NCBI RefSeq assembly: GCF_965279675.1
Contig: NZ_CBDIIJ010000002.1
Location: 2,604,001 to 2,668,000 of the forward strand
Source: Mucisphaera sp965279675
GTDB taxonomy: Bacteria; Planctomycetota; Phycisphaerae; Phycisphaerales; Phycisphaeraceae
DNA length: 64,000 nt
Direction of reading: 5' to 3'
Positions within the stretch are counted from its first letter, which is position 1, and each line of letters opens with the position of its first letter. Below, piece after piece: positions 17,496 to 26,367 of the stretch. The notes under the pieces were generated by a model, which did no database searches, was not told the DNA's origin, and saw nothing but the letters and a program-made list of their open reading frames with translations. Position numbers and translations under genes: made by a program.

Positions 17496-17516
17496 ACCTA
17501 GACAAACAAGGTATAG
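17492..17516. promoter_or_regulatory. Operator palindrome, probably for the PadR regulator
   Basis: A perfect 8-bp inverted repeat, CTATACCT - 9 bases - AGGTATAG, spans the -10 box and start site of the padR promoter. Its right arm runs into the Shine-Dalgarno AGGAG of padR. The position and symmetry fit autorepression by the PadR protein encoded next to it; that link is inference. Confidence 0.65.
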
Positions 17517-17525
17517 GAGTCGAGC

Positions 17526-17855
17526 ATGGCCGTGTCTAAAGAGTTGATCAAGGGAACCGTGGTCCCGATTGTCCTGTCGCTGCTAAAGGAGCAACCTCGC
17601 TACGGCTACGAGATCGTCAAGGTTGTCAACGCCCGAACCAACGGGCGTTTCGAATGGAAAGAGGGCACGCTCTACCCGACGCTGCACCGGCTCGAGTCGG
17701 AGGGCAAGATCAAAGCAAGGTGGCAGGAGTCCGACACGGGTAAGCGGCGGAAGTACTACGCCTTGACCCGACGAGGCGTCGCCGAATTGACCCAGCGTCA
17801 GGAGGAGTGGCGTTCGTTCTCAGCGGCGGTCAATCACTTCCTGATCGGAGCCTGA
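17526..17855 (+). CDS. PadR family transcriptional regulator
   Basis: A 109-aa winged-helix repressor of the small PadR-s2 type. It shows LSLLKEQPRYGYEIVKVV, then the wing region FEWKEGTLYPTLHRLESEGKIKARW and KRRKYYALTRRGV. PadR proteins sense small molecules or phenolic compounds and repress neighbouring membrane-protein genes. AGGAG lies before the ATG. The stop is three bases before the HAAS-domain gene, making a two-gene operon, which is a common pairing. Confidence 0.92.
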   Translation: MAVSKELIKGTVVPIVLSLLKEQPRYGYEIVKVVNARTNGRFEWKEGTLYPTLHRLESEGKIKARWQESDTGKRRKYYALTRRGVAELTQRQEEWRSFSAAVNHFLIGA

Positions 17856-17858
17856 TCG

Positions 17859-20222
17859 ATGCACCCGTTCCACCAACTCGCTCAGCGGGTCACGCATCGG
17901 CTCAAGGTCGATCGTGAACTCCGGCAGGAAGTCGCGCGTGAGATACAGGACCACCTTGAGGATGCCGAAACCGAGTTTCTCCAAGCGGGCTGCTCGCAGG
18001 TGGAGGCCAGAACCAAAGCCATCCGAGCCCTGGGGGATGAGCAGGAGATCGCCGAAGGGCTCTGGGACGCCAATCGCCAGCGCCTACGCTGGCGGGCGAT
18101 ACTCGGCTGGGCGGCCAGGATCACGATCATCCCCACGGCCCTGCTGCTGATGGCTTTGCTGATCGGCAAGATGATCCTCGGCTCTACCTTCGTCATCAAT
18201 CCTTACGTCACAGATGTCTACGACACAAATCCCCTTGAGGTCGGCTGGCTTAAGCAGCAATACTTCCGGTGGATCCACGCCGACATGTCCGAGGATGACA
18301 TGCTGATCGTCTATGGCGGCCGCGATGCCGATACACGTGCCGGGCGTTACAGGGTCATCTGGGAACGCTTTCCGGATCAGCCCATGTTCTACGCCTCTTA
18401 CGCCGTCCAGGCGCTCCAGGAGGCAAGGACACAGAATGCACCGAGTCCCGACTCACTGGTGGGTGGTCTTCGGATTGAAGACATCCTGCTCGCCGGGGCA
18501 GACCTGGACCCGCAGAATGGGGCTTACGAATACGCCTTGGCCAGCCTGTATCTCGATGGCCAGGTAGCGTTCGTCGACGACGACACGCTTGCTATCACAA
18601 GGCAGCATGAAGGCGAGGAGAAGAGAAAACACCCACTCAGAATGGAAACCACGAATCGTCTGGCGATCAACCGAGCCGCTGAGCTGATCAAGAAGGCTTC
18701 GGCGAAACCGCGAGCGACGTTCTACGGGTTCGAGTTGGAGTCGATGCGTCAGGACTTGCTACCCGAGCCGATGACCGCGATGAGCCTATCCTTGCGAACG
18801 AGCAGAATGGTCAGTGTGTCGCTGAACGAATTGCCAGATCAGCGGCTCGCAGCCAGATTCGCATCAGACCAAGCCATTCAGCATGCTCGGGCCGGCAGCA
18901 GGTCAGAGGCGATGGCATGGGTAGGCGTCATCGAACGGCTCAAAGTCGTGATGGCTCGCGATGCTGATGCACTGATCGGGCTTCTGGTGGCAGAGTCCCT
19001 GCATACGCTAGCGCTGGAGACTCGTGTCCACGTGCTGAGGATCCTGGGAGAGGAACAGTCCGCATCAGCGGTCAGAGAGCAGTTGGCTCTTGATGAGAAA
19101 CTGCTTCGGGACATCAGAATGGAAGGGCACGGCGGCGAAACCGAGCGGGCGGTTCGTTACGGCATGATGCTGGGCATGTTGCTGCCCGCAGTGCCGGGCT
19201 TCGAAATCGACGCCCAGCCCTGGCGTAAGCTCGAGTACGCCGTCTTCGATCAGGGCGCTTTGATGTTCATCCTCGTGGGTTGCAACGCGATGGTCCTGGG
19301 GCTGAGTCTGCTCGGACTGCTGCGTTGGTGGCGAACTTCATCAACCGATGAGGCCCCGCTGCAGCTCTGGATTGGCTGGAAACGCGTGTCGGTGGTCCTC
19401 GGTCTGGGCCTGGTTCTGCCAACGGCCCTGGCGATGATCTGGTGGATGAGCCCCTGGTCCAGTCGCTACTACGGGCTCAATGTCTCGGCCGAGATCCTAG
19501 TGATGGAGTACGTTTTCTACCTCTTTGTCATGCTCGTCATGCTAAGCAGCCTGACCGTCTACGCCTTGTATCAGCGAGCGGGTGAGCTTGGCATGGAACA
19601 CCCTGCACCCATCCGGCTCAGGCATCTTCTCGCAGCCGACATCGCCACAGGACTCCTGCTGCTGGTGCTGGTCTGGTCCTATTTCCACTGGGACCCGGTG
19701 AGCGTGCTCGATGACGGCCTCGGTTTCCAGGCCGCTGTGGTCATGGGCGTCCTGGCTGTCTTGGCGAGCCTGCTCTGGCTGCTTGGCGGCCTCTGGTGGA
19801 TGCTGGGCTCCGGAGCCGGAACGGTGATGCAAGGCTTGTTGACGCGCTTGCTCGGGCCGATTCTGGTGCTCGTGGTCAGCAGCTTGGTCTGGTTCCATCA
19901 GGACCTCTGGGCTCCTGTGATTCTGTTTGGCGGTCTGGGGCTGGTCCTCGGAATGATCTGGGTCGCCATCTGGCTCACCTCCCCGAAGGTACAACTCGGT
20001 AGCTTTACCGGCTCCGTCCTCAGATCGGTGGCGCCCCTGGCCGCCGCGGGGGCAGTGATCATGACCGCGGTCCTGGGCCCTGCGCTCGTCTGGAATGAGG
20101 CTCGTTTGACGCAGGAGATCCACGCCGAGGGGATGCTCTTCGAGCAGGAAATCGAACGATCGAACTACCGCTACGTCCGCGAATGGCTGGTCACCGGCGA
20201 AGTCCCGGAGGACTGGCGATAA
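17859..20222 (+). CDS. HAAS-domain multi-spanning membrane protein, partner of PadR
   Basis: The 787-aa protein opens with a HAAS/DUF1700-type helical domain (residues about 5-80: EVAREIQDHLEDAETEFLQ, ALGDEQEIAEGLWDAN), often found in genes paired with PadR. One transmembrane helix follows at about 88-113. A large soluble region with TPR-like helices lies at about 115-450. A C-terminal block of seven or more transmembrane helices runs from about 465 to 755. No ABC permease FtsX signature is evident. The HAAS domain is thought to contact the cytoplasmic partner or regulator. Function is unknown; regulation by the adjacent PadR is likely. Confidence 0.72.
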   Translation: MHPFHQLAQRVTHRLKVDRELRQEVAREIQDHLEDAETEFLQAGCSQVEARTKAIRALGDEQEIAEGLWDANRQRLRWRAILGWAARITIIPTALLLMALLIGKMILGSTFVINPYVTDVYDTNPLEVGWLKQQYFRWIHADMSEDDMLIVYGGRDADTRAGRYRVIWERFPDQPMFYASYAVQALQEARTQNAPSPDSLVGGLRIEDILLAGADLDPQNGAYEYALASLYLDGQVAFVDDDTLAITRQHEGEEKRKHPLRMETTNRLAINRAAELIKKASAKPRATFYGFELESMRQDLLPEPMTAMSLSLRTSRMVSVSLNELPDQRLAARFASDQAIQHARAGSRSEAMAWVGVIERLKVVMARDADALIGLLVAESLHTLALETRVHVLRILGEEQSASAVREQLALDEKLLRDIRMEGHGGETERAVRYGMMLGMLLPAVPGFEIDAQPWRKLEYAVFDQGALMFILVGCNAMVLGLSLLGLLRWWRTSSTDEAPLQLWIGWKRVSVVLGLGLVLPTALAMIWWMSPWSSRYYGLNVSAEILVMEYVFYLFVMLVMLSSLTVYALYQRAGELGMEHPAPIRLRHLLAADIATGLLLLVLVWSYFHWDPVSVLDDGLGFQAAVVMGVLAVLASLLWLLGGLWWMLGSGAGTVMQGLLTRLLGPILVLVVSSLVWFHQDLWAPVILFGGLGLVLGMIWVAIWLTSPKVQLGSFTGSVLRSVAPLAAAGAVIMTAVLGPALVWNEARLTQEIHAEGMLFEQEIERSNYRYVREWLVTGEVPEDWR

Positions 20223-20253
20223 CAGCTTCAGAGCGGCTGGTAGACTGCCGCCC

Positions 20254-21822
20254 ATGAATCAGAAAAATCAACAACAGAAGGGCGGCCAAGGGGCAGGCAA
20301 GGGTGGGGGCAAGCCCAAGACCGCGATTTCACCGACGCGTGCCGAAGACTACCCCCAGTGGTACCAGCAGGTGGTCCGCGCCGCCGAGCTGGCCGAGTCC
20401 TCCGATGTGCGTGGCTGCATGGTCATCAAGCCCTGGGGCTATGCGCTCTGGGAGAACATGCAACGAGTGCTCGATGGCATGTTCAAAGCCACCGGCCACC
20501 GGAACGCCTACTTCCCGCTCTTTATCCCCAAGAGCTACCTGGAGAAGGAATCCGAGCACGTCGAGGGCTTCGCCAAGGAGTGTGCGGTCGTCACCCATCA
20601 TCGCCTCGAAGACGACGGGCAGGGGGGGCTCAAGCCCGCCGGCCCGCTGGAGGAGCCGCTGGTTGTCCGCCCGACCAGCGAGATGATCATCGGCGCGACC
20701 TACGCCAAGTGGGTTGAGAGCTATCGTGACCTGCCGATCCTCATCAACCAGTGGGCCAATGTCGTGCGCTGGGAACTCCGCACCCGGCTGTTTCTGCGCA
20801 CGGCAGAGTTCCTCTGGCAGGAGGGCCACACGGCCCACGCGACCGAAGAAGAGGCCCGAGCCGAGACCGCCACAATGCACGAGGTCTACGCCCGCTTCGC
20901 CGAAGACTTCATGGCCATGCCCGTCATCAAGGGGGCCAAGCCGGATCACGAGCGCTTCCCCGGTGCTGTCGAGACCTACTCGATCGAGGCCATGATGCAG
21001 GACCGCAAGGCCCTCCAGGCCGGCACCAGCCACTTCCTCGGCCAGAACTTCGCCAAGGCCCAGAACATCGAATACCTCGGCGAAGACAACCTCCGGCACC
21101 ACGCCTGGACCACGAGTTGGGGCGTCTCCACCCGGCTCATCGGCGGGCTCATCATGACGCACTCCGATGACGACGGCCTGATTCTTCCGCCGCGGCTGGC
21201 CCCGGCCCACATCGTCATCCTCCCGATCCTGCCCAAGGACAAACCCTCCGAGCCGGTGCTGGACTACTGCGACAAGCTCGCTTCGGAGCTACGCGGGCTG
21301 CTTTATGACAACCGGCCGATCGAGGTCGAGATCGACCGCAGGGACCTCCGCGGCGGCGAGAAGACCTGGCAGTGGATCAAGCGTGGCGTGCCCATCCGCC
21401 TGGAAATTGGCGAGCGCGACATGGCCGACGATGCCGTCTTTATGGCCCGCCGTGACCAGTCACCCAAGGACAAGAAGGGCGTCAAGAAGCTGGAGTTCCT
21501 CGCGACCGTCCCGCAGATCCTTCAGGAGATCCAGGACGCCATCCTTGCCCGGGCTCAGAAGCTCCGCAGCGACAACACCCAAACCATCGACAGCGAGGCC
21601 GACTTCCGAGCCTTCTTCACGCCGAAGAACCCAGACCAGCCCGAGATCCACGGCGGGTTTGCCCTGGCCCACTGGGACGGCACCAACGAGACCGCCGAAC
21701 GGGTCCAGAAGGAACTGGGCGTGACGATCCGCTGTATCCCCGAAGGCGAAGCTGAACCCGGGAGTTGTGTCATTACTGACCAGCCGAGTGAGCGGCGGGT
21801 GGTTTGGGCGAAGGCGTATTGA
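20254..21822 (+). CDS. proS: Proline--tRNA ligase, archaeal/eukaryotic-like type
   Basis: A 522-aa class II synthetase that charges tRNA-Pro. It has no YbaK editing insertion between motifs 2 and 3, and it carries the extra C-terminal domain, so it belongs to the archaeal/eukaryotic-like class. Motifs: GCMVIKPWGYALWENMQRVL, VVRPTSEMIIGATYAKW, RWELRTRLFLRTAEFLWQEG (motif 2), HHAWTTSWGVSTRLIGG (motif 3). The first 25 residues are Gln/Lys/Gly-rich. TAGACT lies seven bases before the ATG and no SD is seen. Its last 50 bases overlap the convergent membrane-protein gene. Confidence 0.95.
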   Translation: MNQKNQQQKGGQGAGKGGGKPKTAISPTRAEDYPQWYQQVVRAAELAESSDVRGCMVIKPWGYALWENMQRVLDGMFKATGHRNAYFPLFIPKSYLEKESEHVEGFAKECAVVTHHRLEDDGQGGLKPAGPLEEPLVVRPTSEMIIGATYAKWVESYRDLPILINQWANVVRWELRTRLFLRTAEFLWQEGHTAHATEEEARAETATMHEVYARFAEDFMAMPVIKGAKPDHERFPGAVETYSIEAMMQDRKALQAGTSHFLGQNFAKAQNIEYLGEDNLRHHAWTTSWGVSTRLIGGLIMTHSDDDGLILPPRLAPAHIVILPILPKDKPSEPVLDYCDKLASELRGLLYDNRPIEVEIDRRDLRGGEKTWQWIKRGVPIRLEIGERDMADDAVFMARRDQSPKDKKGVKKLEFLATVPQILQEIQDAILARAQKLRSDNTQTIDSEADFRAFFTPKNPDQPEIHGGFALAHWDGTNETAERVQKELGVTIRCIPEGEAEPGSCVITDQPSERRVVWAKAY

Positions 21823-22327
21823 GTCTGACCCAACACCACCGACCCCAGAGGATCAAAGCAACACCGATTATCATCAGCAGCCATACTGGTGTCCCGTGGA
21901 TGAGTAGTTCATCGATGTCTCCCACGCGATCGATCCATCCGAAGCCCAGATATCCGCCATTCGCCAACAGACAGAACCCAAGTACAAACTGACAGGCTCT
22001 GGCCATCTCTGGCTTAAACCGCTTCGTGAGTAGCCAGACAACCAGAGGTGACAGAACACCAGATGCAAACCCAGACCACACAACCCAGGCAGGTCGAGGG
22101 TAGACGTTCATCGAAGTCTCACTGAAACCAATCAGTGGGAAGCTGAATTCGGAGATTTCATGGCTAGAAAGCCAGCCAGCGAGCACATGACCTAACTCGT
22201 GTGTGGCCATCATCGAGTACCAGCAAATCAGTAGAAGCAGCACAGACGTGATCGGCCTTCGCCAGGAAAGCGGGAATCCTTCAGGTGACACATTAACGGA
22301 TACTTTACCCCGTTGATTATTCGTCAT
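21773..22327 (-). CDS. Small membrane protein with HExxH motif (M50-like)
   Basis: A 184-aa integral membrane protein with about four or five transmembrane helices. The first helix carries THELGHVLAGWL, that is His43-Glu44-x-x-His47, the zinc motif of site-2-protease-type (M50) or related membrane metalloproteases. I could not find the second M50 motif (NxxPxxxLDG), so the activity is uncertain. The start at 22327 has GGAG eight bases upstream. Codon use is less GC-rich than the neighbours and the gene is convergent with proS, overlapping it; it may be a recent arrival. Confidence 0.65.
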   Translation of the reverse strand: MTNNQRGKVSVNVSPEGFPLSWRRPITSVLLLLICWYSMMATHELGHVLAGWLSSHEISEFSFPLIGFSETSMNVYPRPAWVVWSGFASGVLSPLVVWLLTKRFKPEMARACQFVLGFCLLANGGYLGFGWIDRVGDIDELLIHGTPVWLLMIIGVALILWGRWCWVRLNTPSPKPPAAHSAGQ

Positions 22328-22375
22328 CTTGCCGTCTCCGACCTTCATGACTACCGTACCAAACTCGCTCACCAC

Positions 22376-22552
22376 CCCCGCGAGGTGCGGATCGGTGGAG
22401 AAAACCTGTCAGAGGCGAACCTTCGCCTTGCCCTCCGGCACAACCATTCGAAGCCTCGCCGGCACCCGGAAGCCGGTCCGCTGACCGAGACCCGAGCGAA
22501 CTCGGTCATCCCAGCGGGACCACGAGGCCGAGAAGATACGGAGCCCCGCATC
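22376..22552 (+). promoter_or_regulatory. Structured leader upstream of metY
   Basis: The 177-base stretch contains several self-complementary segments: AGGCGAA/TTCGCCT (22412-22427), GCCGG/CCGGT near 22460-22477, and GACCGAG/CTCGGTC (22484-22507). Its end, GAAGATACGGAG, includes the GGAG Shine-Dalgarno of metY. Parts recall SAM-I/SAM-IV riboswitch cores, but the kink-turn and P1 helix do not fit well. A regulatory RNA is possible, not established. Confidence 0.3.
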
Positions 22553-23878
22553 ATGTCTGATATTGCCCCCTCCCACGGTCTGGGAACCCAGTGCCTGCAC
22601 GCCGGTCAGGAGCCCGATCCGACCACCGGATCGCGCGCCGTCCCGATCTACGCCACGACCTCCTACGTCTTCAACGACACGGACCATGCCGCCCGGCTGT
22701 TCGGTCTGCAGGAGTTCGGCAACATCTACAGCCGGCTGATGAACCCGACCGTCGCGACGCTGGAGAAACGGCTCGCCGCCGTCGACGGCGGCGTCAACGC
22801 CCTCTGCTTCGCATCCGGTCAGGCCGCCATCACCGCCGCCATCCTGACGATCGCCCACGCCGGGCAGAACATCATCAGCTCCACGAGCCTCTACGGCGGG
22901 ACCTGGACGCTCTTCACCCAGACCTTCAAGAACCTCGGCATCGAAGTACGCTTCTTCGACCCGAGCGAGCCCGAGAAGATCCACGAGCTGGTCGATGAGA
23001 ACACCCGGTTGGTCTATCTGGAATCGATCGGCAACCCCAAGAACGATGTCCCTGACTTCCAGGCCATCGCCGATGCCGCCCACTCGGCCAAGCACGGTCG
23101 CCTACCGGTGATGTGCGACAACACCGTGATGACCCCGGCTCTGCTCAAGACCTTCGAGCACGGCGTCGACATCAACATCTACTCGACCACCAAGTTCATT
23201 GGCGGGCACGGCACGCACATCGGCGGCGCGATCGTCGATTCCGGCAATTTCCCATGGACCGATCAGCCCGAGAAGTGGCCCGAGTTCTGCGCTCCGGCCC
23301 CGAGTTACCACGGCGCGGTCTTCGCCGAGCACCTCAAGCCGTTCGGCAACATCGTCTTCTGTGCCCACGCCATGACGCACTGGCTGCGTGACACCGGCGG
23401 GGCGATGAGCCCGTTTGCCGCGTTCCTCTTCCTGCAAGGACTCGAAACCCTGCATCTCCGGATGCCCCGGCACTCCGAGAACGCACTCAAGGTGGCCAAG
23501 TTCCTGGAAGCACACGATGCCGTCGAATGGGTCAACTACCCCGGCCTCGAAAGCCACAAGGACCACGCCAACGCGAAGAAGTATCTGCCCGACGGCCAGG
23601 GAGCCATCATGGGCTTCGGCATCAAAGGCGGCGCCGAGGCGGGCAAGCAGTTCATCAACAGCTGCAAGCTCTGCAGCCACCTCGCGAACATCGGCGACGC
23701 CAAGACGCTGGTGATTCACCCGGCCTCGACAACTCACTCCCAGCTCTCCGAAGAGGAGCAGAAGCATACAGGCGTGGTGCCCGAGTACATCCGTGTCTCC
23801 GTGGGCATCGAGGACGCCGAGGACATCATCGCCGACCTCGAGCAGGCCCTGGCCGCCGCGGTCCCTGTCGCCGTCTGA
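22553..23878 (+). CDS. metY: O-acetylhomoserine sulfhydrylase / Cys-Met metabolism PLP enzyme
   Basis: This 441-aa enzyme is of the MetY (O-acetylhomoserine aminocarboxypropyltransferase) type, making homocysteine from O-acetylhomoserine and sulfide. The N-terminus is TQCLHAGQEPDPTTGSRAVP and the fold-type I PLP lysine is Lys214 in YSTTKFIGGHG. The length, the segment after FIGGHGTHIGGAIVDSGNF and the C-terminal HPASTTHSQLSEEE favour MetY over cystathionine gamma-synthase. The start at 22553 has GGAG nine bases upstream; an open frame begins 240 bases earlier but lacks conserved sequence. The acyl donor is supplied by metX just downstream. Confidence 0.9.
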   Translation: MSDIAPSHGLGTQCLHAGQEPDPTTGSRAVPIYATTSYVFNDTDHAARLFGLQEFGNIYSRLMNPTVATLEKRLAAVDGGVNALCFASGQAAITAAILTIAHAGQNIISSTSLYGGTWTLFTQTFKNLGIEVRFFDPSEPEKIHELVDENTRLVYLESIGNPKNDVPDFQAIADAAHSAKHGRLPVMCDNTVMTPALLKTFEHGVDINIYSTTKFIGGHGTHIGGAIVDSGNFPWTDQPEKWPEFCAPAPSYHGAVFAEHLKPFGNIVFCAHAMTHWLRDTGGAMSPFAAFLFLQGLETLHLRMPRHSENALKVAKFLEAHDAVEWVNYPGLESHKDHANAKKYLPDGQGAIMGFGIKGGAEAGKQFINSCKLCSHLANIGDAKTLVIHPASTTHSQLSEEEQKHTGVVPEYIRVSVGIEDAEDIIADLEQALAAAVPVAV

Positions 23879-23907
23879 GTGCCCAACTGACTACGAATGC
23901 TCATACC

Positions 23908-23933
23908 CGACCGAGCCTTAGCGGGCTCGGTCG
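23908..23933 (+). terminator. Hairpin between metY and metX
   Basis: A ten-pair stem, CGACCGAGCC with GGCTCGGTCG, and a six-base loop lie 29 bases after the metY stop and only nine bases before the metX ATG. Only ACTTTA follows, so it is a weak terminator at best. It could lower readthrough into metX or stabilise the metY mRNA end. Confidence 0.45.
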
Positions 23934-23942
23934 ACTTTACCC

Positions 23943-25793
23943 ATGAACCCGCTCATCCCATCGAGTACCGACGACCTCCGCTCTGCCGCCAGCACGAAGC
24001 ACGCGCAGTATCTGACGCTGGAGAAACCCATCGCTCTCGAACGAGGCGGGGAGCTTCCTTCGGTCACTGTCTGCTACGAAACCTGGGGCAGTCCGGCATC
24101 CGATGGATCCAACGCAGTCCTCATCTGCCACGCGATCTCAGGCGACGCGCACGCCGCCTCACATAGCAAGGACGACCAGCCCGGCTGGTGGGACGATCTC
24201 ATCGGCCCGGGTAAGGCTGTCGATACCGATCGCCTCTACGTCATCTGTATGAATGTACTTGGCGGCTGCCGGGGCACCACCGGACCTAACAGCACCAACC
24301 CGCAGACGGGCAGGGCCTACGGGCCAGATTTCCCAGCGATCACCCTCGCCGACATCGTCGATGTTCAAGAGAAAGCTCTGAATCAACTCGGGATCACCAA
24401 GCTCAGAGCCGTGATCGGCGGGTCACTCGGTGGCCAGCAGACGCTGGTCTGGGCCACGCGTTATCCCGAGCGTGTGGATCTCGCGGTGCCCGTCGCCACG
24501 GCCCCAAGGCTTTCATCTCAGGCACTCGCCTTCGATGTTGTGGGCCGTAATGCCATCATGTCCGATCCCGCGTTCCATGCAGGCCAGTATGCGGAGAAGG
24601 GCACCACACCCGCCAACGGCCTTGCCATCGCGCGGATGCTCGGCCACATCACCTACCTCTCACAGGAGGCGATGGACGAGAAATTCGAGGCCAACCGGCT
24701 CAAGCCACACGACATTGCCACCGAATTCGAGAAACGCTTCTCCGTCGGTTCTTACCTGGCCCATCAGGGCAACAAGTTTGTCGAGCGTTTCGACGCCAAC
24801 AGCTACATCACCCTGACGCTGGCCATGGATCTGTTCGACCTCGGCCGCGACGCCGAGAGCCTGCGTCGATCGTTTGCATCCGCCCAATGCCGTTGGCTCA
24901 TCCTGAGCTTCTCCAGCGACTGGTTGTTCCCGCCGACGCAGAGCTGCGCGATCGTCGATGCCCTCGTCGCCGAAGGCAAGCCCGTGACCTACTGCGAGTT
25001 GCCCAGCCCCGCCGGACACGACGCCTTCCTGTTGCCAGATGAGATCGAACGCTACGGCCCTCTGATCGGGGCCCGGCTGGAGCAGGAACTGCACGGCAAA
25101 GTCACGACGCACAGACCCGAGATCGCCTCTGCTTCCGATTCAGCCGCCCACCGAGCCAGCGCAAGCCCCTCGGTCTACGGCAAAGCGCGGCCCGACTACC
25201 CGAGAATCCTGGATCTCATTCCCGAGAACGCCAGTGTGCTCGACCTCGGCTGCGGCTCAGGCGAGCTGCTCAGCCAGCTCCGTGACCGAGGGCACCACCG
25301 GCTCATGGGCATCGATGTCGCAGAGGCCAGGATCATCGATACCGCCAGAGCCGGACTCGAGGTGATCGATCACGACATGAACACCGGCCTTCCCCAGTTC
25401 GCCGACAAGGCCTTCGATGTGGTGGTCCTGTCGCAGACGCTTCAGGCCCTGCCCAACGTCTCCCTGGTCCTGCATGAGATGGTGCGTGTCGGCAGGCAGG
25501 CCATCGTGAGCTTCCCCAACTTCGCCTACGAGAAGATCCGGGAGATGCTCTACCTCGAAGGCCGCTCCCCCAAGTCGCCCGGCGAGTATGGCTATGAGTG
25601 GCACAACACCCCCAATCGCCGCTTCCCCTCGATTGCAGACTTCGAAGACTACTGCCGCCAGGAAGGCTTCAGCGTCCACCGCGCTGTTCATCTGAACACC
25701 GAGACAGACAGCGAAGTGACAGACGACCCCAACCGCTACGCGGACCTCTCGATCGTGGTCCTGAGTCACAGCAATTCAGTCCGCCAGCGATGA
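23943..25793 (+). CDS. metXW: Fused homoserine O-acetyltransferase (MetX) and MetW-like methyltransferase-fold protein
   Basis: One uninterrupted 616-aa reading frame joins two normally separate proteins. Residues about 15-385 are MetX, an alpha/beta hydrolase that acylates homoserine: GGSLGGQQTL with nucleophile Ser161, Asp326 in SDWLFPP, and His359 in GHDAFLL. After a linker rich in Ala/Ser/His (about 385-415), residues about 420-610 are MetW, with a SAM-type motif DLGCGSGEL (434-442) and the MetW hallmarks SFPNFAYEKIREM and YEWHNTPNRRFPSIADFEDY. MetW is usually encoded next to metX and assists the acyltransferase. No SD is seen; the hairpin at 23908-23933 ends just upstream. Confidence 0.93.
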   Translation: MNPLIPSSTDDLRSAASTKHAQYLTLEKPIALERGGELPSVTVCYETWGSPASDGSNAVLICHAISGDAHAASHSKDDQPGWWDDLIGPGKAVDTDRLYVICMNVLGGCRGTTGPNSTNPQTGRAYGPDFPAITLADIVDVQEKALNQLGITKLRAVIGGSLGGQQTLVWATRYPERVDLAVPVATAPRLSSQALAFDVVGRNAIMSDPAFHAGQYAEKGTTPANGLAIARMLGHITYLSQEAMDEKFEANRLKPHDIATEFEKRFSVGSYLAHQGNKFVERFDANSYITLTLAMDLFDLGRDAESLRRSFASAQCRWLILSFSSDWLFPPTQSCAIVDALVAEGKPVTYCELPSPAGHDAFLLPDEIERYGPLIGARLEQELHGKVTTHRPEIASASDSAAHRASASPSVYGKARPDYPRILDLIPENASVLDLGCGSGELLSQLRDRGHHRLMGIDVAEARIIDTARAGLEVIDHDMNTGLPQFADKAFDVVVLSQTLQALPNVSLVLHEMVRVGRQAIVSFPNFAYEKIREMLYLEGRSPKSPGEYGYEWHNTPNRRFPSIADFEDYCRQEGFSVHRAVHLNTETDSEVTDDPNRYADLSIVVLSHSNSVRQR

Positions 25794-25812
25794 GACAGCC
25801 GGTGTTGACCCC

Positions 25813-25847
25813 ACAAAAGAAAACAACCCGTCACAAAGACGGGTTGT
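25813..25847 (-). terminator. rpsT intrinsic terminator
   Basis: On the minus strand, ACAACCCGTC, a TTTGT loop and GACGGGTTGT are followed by TTTCTTTTGTGG. The hairpin (25823-25847) sits 28 bases past the rpsT stop. On the plus strand there is no T run, so it mainly ends rpsT transcription. Confidence 0.8.
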
Positions 25848-25875
25848 CATTGAATCAGTGGTTGTCCGATGCGGC

Positions 25876-26145
25876 TCAGCCAGCCGACTTGGCATTCAGC
25901 CGTGCAGCCAGCCGAGACTTCTGGCGGTCGGCAGTACGCTTATGAATCACGCCCTTGGCAGCGGTCCGGTCGATTAGCTTGTACAGACCGTCGAGCTGCT
26001 TCTTAGCTTCCTCGGGCGAAGCGTGCAGGATGGCCTCGTCGTATTCAACCAGCGCCTCGTGGAGGTTACGCTTGCGCCAGCGGTTACGGGCACGCGACTT
26101 GATGTTCTGGCGAACACGCTTCTTTGCACTCAACGAATGGGCCAT
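25876..26145 (-). CDS. rpsT: 30S ribosomal protein S20
   Basis: The 89-aa basic, all-helical protein binds 16S rRNA in the 30S body. It begins MAHSLSAKKRVRQNIKSRAR and contains the conserved AAKGVIHKRTADRQKSRLA near the C-terminus. It is monocistronic, with its own promoter (26214-26242) and terminator (25813-25847). A weak GAGG lies about ten bases before the ATG. Confidence 0.97.
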   Translation of the reverse strand: MAHSLSAKKRVRQNIKSRARNRWRKRNLHEALVEYDEAILHASPEEAKKQLDGLYKLIDRTAAKGVIHKRTADRQKSRLAARLNAKSAG

Positions 26146-26213
26146 CGGGGCATCAACCTCGGTCGGATCAGGGGTTTAAACACAACGGGGGCATCCCGTC
26201 ACTTGAGCCCTGT

Positions 26214-26242
26214 AGTGTCCACAGGCCACTTTAATCTGTCAA
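26214..26242 (-). promoter_or_regulatory. rpsT promoter
   Basis: On the minus strand a perfect TTGACA (26242-26237) is followed after 17 bases by GACACT (26219-26214). The -10 is weak (three of six) but the -35 is perfect. The predicted leader is about 60 bases. Confidence 0.55.
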
Positions 26243-26331
26243 GTCGGAGACGCTTACCGAGCTCCATTTGCCCCCTGTGTATCAGAAAAACGGGCTAGAC
26301 CGCCTAAAAGGCCTAATGAGCAAGATTCAAC

Positions 26332-26361
26332 TTGCCTCCCAGGCTGGTCGATAGGTATACT
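26332..26361 (+). promoter_or_regulatory. Promoter of the DUF3553 gene
   Basis: TTGCCT (26332-26337) and TATACT (26356-26361), spacer 18, would start transcription near 26368. That leaves a leader of about 205 bases before the ATG at 26573, long enough to hold regulatory structure. Confidence 0.55.
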
Positions 26362-26367
26362 TTCCGC

